Of a DNA stretch of 64,000 bases, positions 58,394-64,000 are shown in pieces. A model generated the notes under the pieces. It saw nothing but the letters and a program-made list of their open reading frames with translations. It did not search any database and was not told the DNA's origin. The stretch comes from Zanthoxylum bungeanum (lineage: Eukaryota > Streptophyta > Magnoliopsida > Sapindales > Rutaceae): contig SKCR01036769.1 in NCBI GenBank assembly GCA_019454045.1, positions 1 through 64,000 on the forward strand, written 5' to 3'. Position 1 is the stretch's first letter, and the number at the start of each line of letters is the position of its first letter. Made by a program: the position numbers and the translations under genes.

Positions 58394-58580
58394 TAGACCC
58401 GGCCGGCGGTTCGGTTCCGGTTCGGAACCGAACCGAACCGGCCGGTTTCCGGTTCCACAAGTGTGGAACCGGAACCGAACCGGTTAAATCCGGTTCGGTT
58501 CCGGTTCCACACTTAAGTGGAACCGGAAAGTCGAACCGAACCGGAACCGAACGGTTCGGTTCCGGTTCGGTTCGGTTTTT
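58394..58580. repeat. hAT-1 left end with GGTTCC/GGAACC subterminal palindromes
   Basis: Dense alternation of AACCGGAACC and CCGGTTCGGTTCC segments forms overlapping imperfect palindromes, followed by a poly-T tract at 58577-58589. Confidence 0.88.
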
Positions 58581-58786
58581 TTTTTTTAATTTAATTAAAA
58601 TAAAAAATAAGAGGAGTCAAATCATTAAATAAAAAAAAAATTATTAATTAAAAAAATGAGATTAAATATAAATAAAAAAAAATTTATTATATTGAAGAGC
58701 TTGAGCTTAAATTTTTTAAAATTTAAGTTGCCTACGTATCCTCCAAAGGTGAGAGGAATCAAAGCTCACGTAGTTCCATTACAAGT

Positions 58787-60892
58787 TTAAGACATATCCC
58801 CTTTGTAAATTATAATTTTACATTTATCAATCATCATTATCAGTTGATCCTTCGGCTCCGGTCGGCAGCTTCCGCTTGCACTTGATGCAGAAGCATTATC
58901 GAACAAATCTTCAAAATCATCGGGGGCATCTTCTTGTTGTCTCAGATCAGCTCGAGTCCAATCATCCACACAAGCTGTTGCTTCTAGAGTGCTTGGATGT
59001 AATGAAGATCGCCTAGCTTCCAATATATTACCTCCCAAGCTGAAGGCTTGCTCAACCGCAACGGTGGAAATAGGTGCTGCCAGTATCTCTTTAGCAATAA
59101 TAGATAAAACAGGATATATATTTTGATGCCGGTTCCACCATTCAAGGATTTTAAAATTTTTACTGCATAAACTTTCATTAGAAAACTCAAAATTTGTAGA
59201 TAAATAATTATCTAATTCAGGGTTATTAGTTGTTGTCGTATCCCTAGATTTTTTATTTCGTTGCAATAACCAACGATCCCCTGCGCTAAGTCTTGGTTGA
59301 ATTACCGTTCGCTACTAGATTGACCTATTGTTCCTAAGTTATATCTTACAATATAATCATTAAATAAAATAATTAAATCACTTCTTAAATTCGTCATTAT
59401 GCTCGTAATATCAATGTCATCTAATATTCCTAAATAACCATAGTAAGCTTGTAAACCACCATTCAAACCTTCTAATTTAAATCTAGGATCAAAAACAGCA
59501 GCAATAAGATAAAGTAAAGGAATTTCTCTAAAATAATTCAACCATTTTACCTTCATAACAGTAATGGCTTCGAGCAAAACAATATCATTAGGGTTGTCAC
59601 TGTCAACATGTTCATCGAGAGTGCCAACAATATTCAAACTTTCAAGAAGAAATAAATTGTGCAGTGGGATAATAAACACCGCTAAAAACCAAAGTAGCAT
59701 CATTAAAAACTCTTAAAATATCTAAAATTCTTTCACAAATATCCCATTGACTAGGATAAAGTGTGATATTTTGAACATGTTGAGAAAAAAAACTACATAA
59801 TGCATCTTTGTATTGAAGTGCTTGACATAAAAGAAAATAAGTAGAATTCCAACGTGTTGGAACATCTCTAGAAAATTTAATCGGTTTAATACCATTTATT
59901 TTACAAAACTTGTCCATTCCCTCCTAACTTGAGAATATGACCAAATACAGTTAAGTGCCGTTTTAATAGGATCAAGGAAAGGAGATAATAATTTTAGACC
60001 GTCTTGCACACATAAGTTTAGGACATGACATGTACAACGAATATGAAAAAATCGACCCCCTAAATTTGGTTGACATATTTCTTTTAAATCATTGATGGAT
60101 GCAGTATTTGCAGATGCATTATCAAATCCAATTGTTAAAATTTTTTCTCCTAAACCATATTCATCAAAAATTACCTTCATCATTCTATAAATATTATGTG
60201 CAGTATGTTGGTCATCAAAAACTCTAAATGCAATGAGTCGTTTTTGCATGGTAAATGATGCATCAATCCAATGACAAGTCACACCCATGTATGAGTGTGT
60301 TTGCCAATGGTCACTCCAAATATCAGAACATATAGAAATACGACCTTTCATTTCTTTAAATATTTCATTTAAAATAATTTTACCATCTTTATATAATTTG
60401 AAAATATGACGTTTTGTTGTATTTCGAGTCATTCTACATGCAGCAGGGTTTAAAGCATTATGCACGTAATTAGTAAAATGAAGTTTTTCACCAAAGCTTA
60501 AAGAAAGATGTGCCATACATGTTAATTTCGCAAATTCTTCTCTATTTTTTGCATCAGAATATTTAAATAAATCTACACTACTCGTACCTCTACTAGATGA
60601 TGCGTACCTGGCCATTTGAGTCTGCGTCGTATCAATGCCAAATTCAACCGGATGATGTTTCTCCATGTGCTTGATCATATTTCCGTATCCACCAGAAAAT
60701 TTATAGATAACCCCACAATAGTTGCAAATTGCTCGTTGTGAACCATCGTCTAGGCGTTCCAAATTAAAATGAATTTTGAAAATATCGGAGGACCGAGCCT
60801 TAACGTCTCTTCTCCGTGATTGTGCACTGACACTGGGGCTCGCTCTCTTGGGTCGGCATATTTGACATTATGTTCTCGGATGAGCTTGCCAT
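58787..60892 (-). pseudogene. hAT-1 transposase, frameshifted
   Basis: Start ATG at 60892 (ATGGCAAGCTC). A BED-type zinc finger (ICNYCGV...HMEKHH, about 60730-60655) is followed by the RNase H-like catalytic region (ISICSDIWSDHW, FRVFDDQHTAHN, IGFDNASANT; 60345-60100), a VPTRWNSTYFLL block near 59870-59830, and the C-terminal hAT dimerisation domain (ILAAPISTVAVEQAFSLGG near 59087-59030). The protein would bind the element ends and excise and reinsert it. Frameshifts near 60830, 59900, 59670 and 59290 break it into pieces; most of each piece is free of stops, so decay is mild. Confidence 0.9.
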
Positions 60893-61189
60893 TTGAATAA
60901 TTGCGATGCGGAATGCCGAATGTGATAACAAATTAATTAACAACTAAAATAAGAGAATTGTATTGAAGTAAGATTGAGATAAGAGATTTATAGAAAATGA
61001 GAAAGTTGAGAAATTGGTGTGATGAAATTATGAAAAATGAATTCTATTTATAGAATTTTAGAATTTTTTGATACCAAAAATGCCCCTAAATATAACCGTT
61101 TTATTACCGTTATTAGGGGTACATTAGTAATTTTTATTTTATATAATACATTTTTTTTTATAATTTTATTTTTATTTTTTTTTGGCAGG

Positions 61190-61480
61190 GAGCCAAACGG
61201 CTCCCTGCTGCATCCCCCAACGGCTACTGCCGTTGGGGTAATAAGGCCCCCAACGGCTAGTAGCCGTTGGGGGCCTTAGGGTTCCTGTTGGAACCCTACG
61301 GTTCCAACAGGAACCCGACGGTTCCAACCGGAACCGTTCGGTTCCGGTTGGAACCGTCCGAACCGGTGGAACCGTACGGTTCCACCGGTTCGTACCGGTT
61401 CGAGTTGGGGTGGAACCCCAACCGAACCGGTCCCATTCCGGTTCGGTTCCGGTTCCGAATCGGAACCGTGGCCGGGTCTA
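61190..61480. repeat. hAT-1 right end with stem-loop series
   Basis: Consecutive palindromes are GCAGGGAGCC/GGCTCCCTGC (61186-61209), CCCCAACGGC/GCCGTTGGGG (61216-61239) and GCCCCCAACGGC/GCCGTTGGGGGC (61246-61274). GGTTCC/GGAACC repeats then run up to the terminal repeat. hAT-2 has a diverged form at about 32308-32370. Confidence 0.88.
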
Positions 61481-61488
61481 CTCACGGC
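61481..61488. repeat. 8-bp target-site duplication of hAT-1, right copy
   Basis: CTCACGGC, identical to 58386-58393. Confidence 0.95.
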
Positions 61489-63734
61489 AACCTCACAAAA
61501 AAATAAACCCTAAAGCTCTCGGCCTCTTTCTCTTTTTTAGTCTCTCACGCTCCTAGCTCTCTCTCTATCTCTTCTCTCGTTTTTGTGAAAAACAAATAAA
61601 CCCTAAAAGCCACTCACTCACACGAAAAAAAAAATCACGCCCTTAAGCAGCCCTCTCTCTCCTCTTCACTCAACAAACAAAAATAAAACCATAAGCCCTC
61701 ACTCCTCACGGCTCTCCCTCTCTCGCGTACAGAGCCCATTCAACTCCACTCACGGCCTCTGACTCTTACAGCATAGCTCTCACCGCTCTCTAAGAAAACA
61801 AACCCTAGACGCCCAACTTTCAGCCTCATCACATACGTCCTCTCTCATCTCTCTCCACTCGGCAGTGCACTGCCCTCAAGTTGATGACACAAAACAGCCT
61901 TTCACTTCATCACTGCACGATCAAACAACAGTAAATAGACTCCTTGACAAACCGATCAAGGTAAACCCTAAAACCTTGACACACTCAAGCCACTCACACA
62001 GCCCTCGCACCCTTCACACTCACGCACACACAGCACTCACACGCTCAGCCCTTAGTCACGTCCCAGGTTACGCAGCAGCAAACCGAAACTGCCCACAAAC
62101 CCTTAACAATAACAGCCCCAAACTGATCCCAAAACAGTCCAAATGGTCTGAAAACTGTCCATTCAAACAGCCCTCTGCAGTCCTCAAAATAATCCTGAAA
62201 ATCACCCCTTAACCGAGACAAAAAATAGGAACAAATACACTCCAAAACAGTCCAAAAATTAGCCCTCGAACCGCAGTAAAACAACGAAGAAAACACAGAA
62301 AACAACGGCTCAAAACAGCGAAACAGTGAATAAAATATTGAACCAGTGAACCAGAAAAGTGACGGAGCATTAACCCTTCCGGTGACGGTGTAACGCACTT
62401 CCGAGAAGCAACTTAAAAGGTAAGACTTGAGGGCACCCTTTGCTATTTTTCATTCGTCTTTTCGGTTGTCTATTATTATTATTTCCTTGCATGCATCTTG
62501 ATGGTTCATGTTTATTTATATTGGGTTGATGATTGCGTACTATCTCTCGCGGTATATCGGATGGAAACCCATACATAAATTCCATAGCCGAATCCGAATT
62601 GACGGTAGTGCTGTCTGTACTTGGGATACAACTCTACGTACCGCTTGAGAAACTTTCATGCACGTGTTTCATTTTGTGATTTAAATCAATGTTTATTGTT
62701 CCTCTATTTATTTTCTATGCATTGTTATTTGAAGCGCATGAGCTAATTACGTTGGTTTAAAGGTCCTCTATTTGAGGGAGAAAAAGCCTAAAAGGCTACC
62801 TTTACAACAATATTTTGCCGAGCCCTTTTATTATTCCGTTATTTACTTTCCGCGTGTTATTGCTTTATTTATTTATGTATTGTCAATTTATTGCGCATGG
62901 GCTAATCGTGATGGATTAAAGGTCCTCTATTTGAGGGAAATGCCTAAAGGCTACCTTTACCACGATGTTTTGCCGCGCCGGACGAAGTATGTTTGATTGA
63001 ATGTGAAATATGTTCAGTCAGGCATACGAAGTCCCATATAGATGTCGGCCTTGGTTGCATCCATTTTATTCTTATGTTATTACTTTCCGTTTGTATGGCT
63101 TTATTTATTTATTTATATTGTCAATTTATTGCGCATGAGCTAATCAGGATGGATTAAAGGTCCTCTATTTGAGGGAAATGCCTAAAGGCTACCTTTACCA
63201 CGACGTTTTGTCGCGCCGGACGAAGTATGTTTGATTGAATGTGAAATATGTTCAGTCAGGCATACGAAGTCCCATATAGATGTCGGCCTTGGTCGCATCC
63301 ATTTTATTCTTATGTTATTTACTTTCCGTTTGTATGGCTTTATTTATTTATGTATTGTCAATTTATTGCGCATGGGCTAATCAGGATGGATTAAAGGTCC
63401 TCTATTTGAGGGAAATGCCTAAAGGCTACCTTTACCACGACGTTTTGTCGCGCCGGACGAAGTATGTTTGATTGAATGTGAAATATGTTCAGTCAGGCAT
63501 ACGAAGTCCCATATAGATGTCGGCCTTAGTCGCATCCCTTTTATTCTTATGTTATTTACTTTCCGTTTGTATGGCTTTATTTATTTATGTATTATCAATT
63601 AATTGCGCATGGGCTAATCAGGATGGATTAAAGGTCCTCTATTTGAGGGAAATGTCTAAAGATTACCTTTACCACGATGTTTTGCCGCACCTTTTTATTA
63701 TTTCGTTAGTCGCCAGACTGTGGCCGTGTCCACA
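61489..63734 (+). repeat. Tat-2 5' LTR, right part
   Basis: A CA/CT-rich centre (61500-62060) and a 62340-62660 block similar to Tat-1 33790-34100 are followed by the tandem module array. Ends ...GTGTCCACA at 63734, three bases before the primer site. Confidence 0.85.
62893..63700 (+). repeat. 237-bp tandem array in the Tat-2 LTR
   Basis: The GCGCATG motif starts at 62893, 63131, 63368 and 63605 (periods 238, 237 and 237 bp). The middle units are almost identical. Each contains GGATTAAAGGTCCTCTATTT and GCTACCTTTACCACGA. A shorter, diverged unit precedes at about 62735. The similar open frames seen here repeat with the unit and are not genes. Confidence 0.94.
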
Positions 63735-63744
63735 GTCTGGCGAC
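63709..63744. other. Inverted repeat spanning the Tat-2 LTR end and primer site
   Basis: GTCGCCAGACTGTGG (63709-63723) is the exact inverted copy of CCACAGTCTGGCGAC (63730-63744), with a 6-base loop. The right arm contains the LTR terminus and the first bases of the primer site; the left arm lies inside the LTR. Tat-1 lacks the left arm. Confidence 0.93.
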
Positions 63745-63755
63745 TCCACTGGGGA
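63738..63755 (+). other. Primer-binding site (tRNA-Arg type) of Tat-2
   Basis: TGGCGACTCCACTGGGGA, the canonical Tat/Ogre primer site. Confidence 0.95.
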
Positions 63756-64000
63756 TAGAGAATCGGCCCCGAAATAATGTCTTGTTATGTTTGTGATTTT
63801 TGCTTTAGTTAACCTTGTCTACAAGTGAGTTGAGACCAAGGGGTTAATAAAACTTTCCAAACTAAATTTGACTTAACCAAAGGTATTATTAGAGTTAGAT
63901 AATGATTTGGTGTCTTCCTTCACTCACTACCTTTTTATAGCGAAAAGGAAAAGATGTGAAGACATCTAAGTAATCATTTACTCAAAGCTTACCTTAAGGC
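63756..64000 (+). other. Tat-2 leader, start
   Basis: Collinear with the Tat-1 leader from 35636 (TAGAGAATCGGCCCCGAAAT). Non-coding; continues past the window end. Confidence 0.85.

Larger units (their letters stand above)
58394..61480 (-). mobile_element. hAT-1: near-complete hAT DNA transposon
   Basis: 3087 bp with perfect 11-bp terminal inverted repeats (TAGACCCGGCC / GGCCGGGTCTA), a perfect 8-bp target duplication and a transposase gene on the minus strand. Both subterminal regions are packed with GGTTCC/GGAACC and CCGGTTCGG repeats. It sits in the Tat-2 LTR. Four or more frameshifts in the transposase make this copy non-autonomous, but the ends look usable if transposase is supplied (inference). 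Confidence 0.96.
57846..64000 (+). mobile_element. Tat-2: second Tat/Ogre-like element, 5' LTR and leader only
   Basis: The LTR starts TGTAGACACTGC at 57846 and ends at 63734, interrupted by hAT-1. The tRNA-Arg-type primer site and about 250 bp of leader follow before the window ends. Net LTR length is about 2.8 kb. It is related to Tat-1 but clearly diverged. Coding region and 3' LTR lie beyond the window. Whether this is a full element or a fragment cannot be told. Confidence 0.88.

Noticed and set aside
62893..63777. Three near-identical small frames encoding hydrophobic peptides
   Set aside because: They recur once per 237-bp LTR unit and reflect tandem duplication, not a gene family.

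Overview
This window is nuclear DNA of a flowering plant, probably a eudicot. The evidence is one nine-exon host gene with GT..AG introns, plant-type LTR retrotransposons (Athila-like, Tat/Ogre-like, several Copia), hAT and CACTA transposon remains, and a short Helitron. The species cannot be named from the sequence. By my coordinates roughly nine tenths of the window is transposable element, much of it nested. There are no bacterial features, no CRISPR array and no tRNA or rRNA gene that I can see; the tRNA-like matches are retrotransposon primer-binding sites.

Layout. 1-15272: an Athila-like Ty3/gypsy element on the minus strand, cut by the left window edge. Its LTR was opened at 4034/14088 by a complete 10-kb Copia element (Copia-1, 4035-14087, TSD GATAT). 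15273-17967: unassigned debris, a three-exon remnant of a Transposase_24 (En/Spm-type) gene on the minus strand and a Copia integrase fragment on the plus strand. 18529-27603: the only host gene, a uridine ribohydrolase (URH1/NSH1 type) on the minus strand. Its nine exons join into an uninterrupted 334-residue frame. Its 6.6-kb first intron carries a complete 5.5-kb Tnt1/Tork-like Copia (21819-27355, TSD TATAT) in antisense. 28042-28455: a non-autonomous Helitron with reiterated 3' hairpins, just upstream of the gene. 29186-31980: a decayed Copia on the minus strand.

32108-53756: an hAT element (hAT-2) split by a 20-kb Tat/Ogre-like element (Tat-1, 32435-52767, TSD ATAAC). Tat-1 has 3.2-kb LTRs, a tRNA-Arg-type primer site, a minisatellite 3' region and almost no coding sequence. 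A second copy of the large-LTR Copia family (Copia-2, 36929-46854) lies inside it, without target-site duplication and with a patchwork right LTR. 53752-57845: a third member (Copia-3), truncated on both sides but with an intact gag. 57846-64000: the 5' LTR and leader of a second Tat element (Tat-2), interrupted by a near-complete hAT element (hAT-1, 58394-61480, 8-bp TSD).

Insertion order is readable. hAT-2 is older than Tat-1, Tat-1 is older than the Copia-2 material, Copia-3 is older than Tat-2, and Tat-2 is older than hAT-1. The most interesting points are: a Copia lineage that kept transposing after its coding region was ruined; the patchwork junction that probably removed the Tat-1 polyprotein region; an inverted copy of the primer-site sequence at the Tat-2 LTR end; a Helitron with about five tandem terminator-like hairpins; and bZIP-type ACGT motif clusters in two retroelement control regions.
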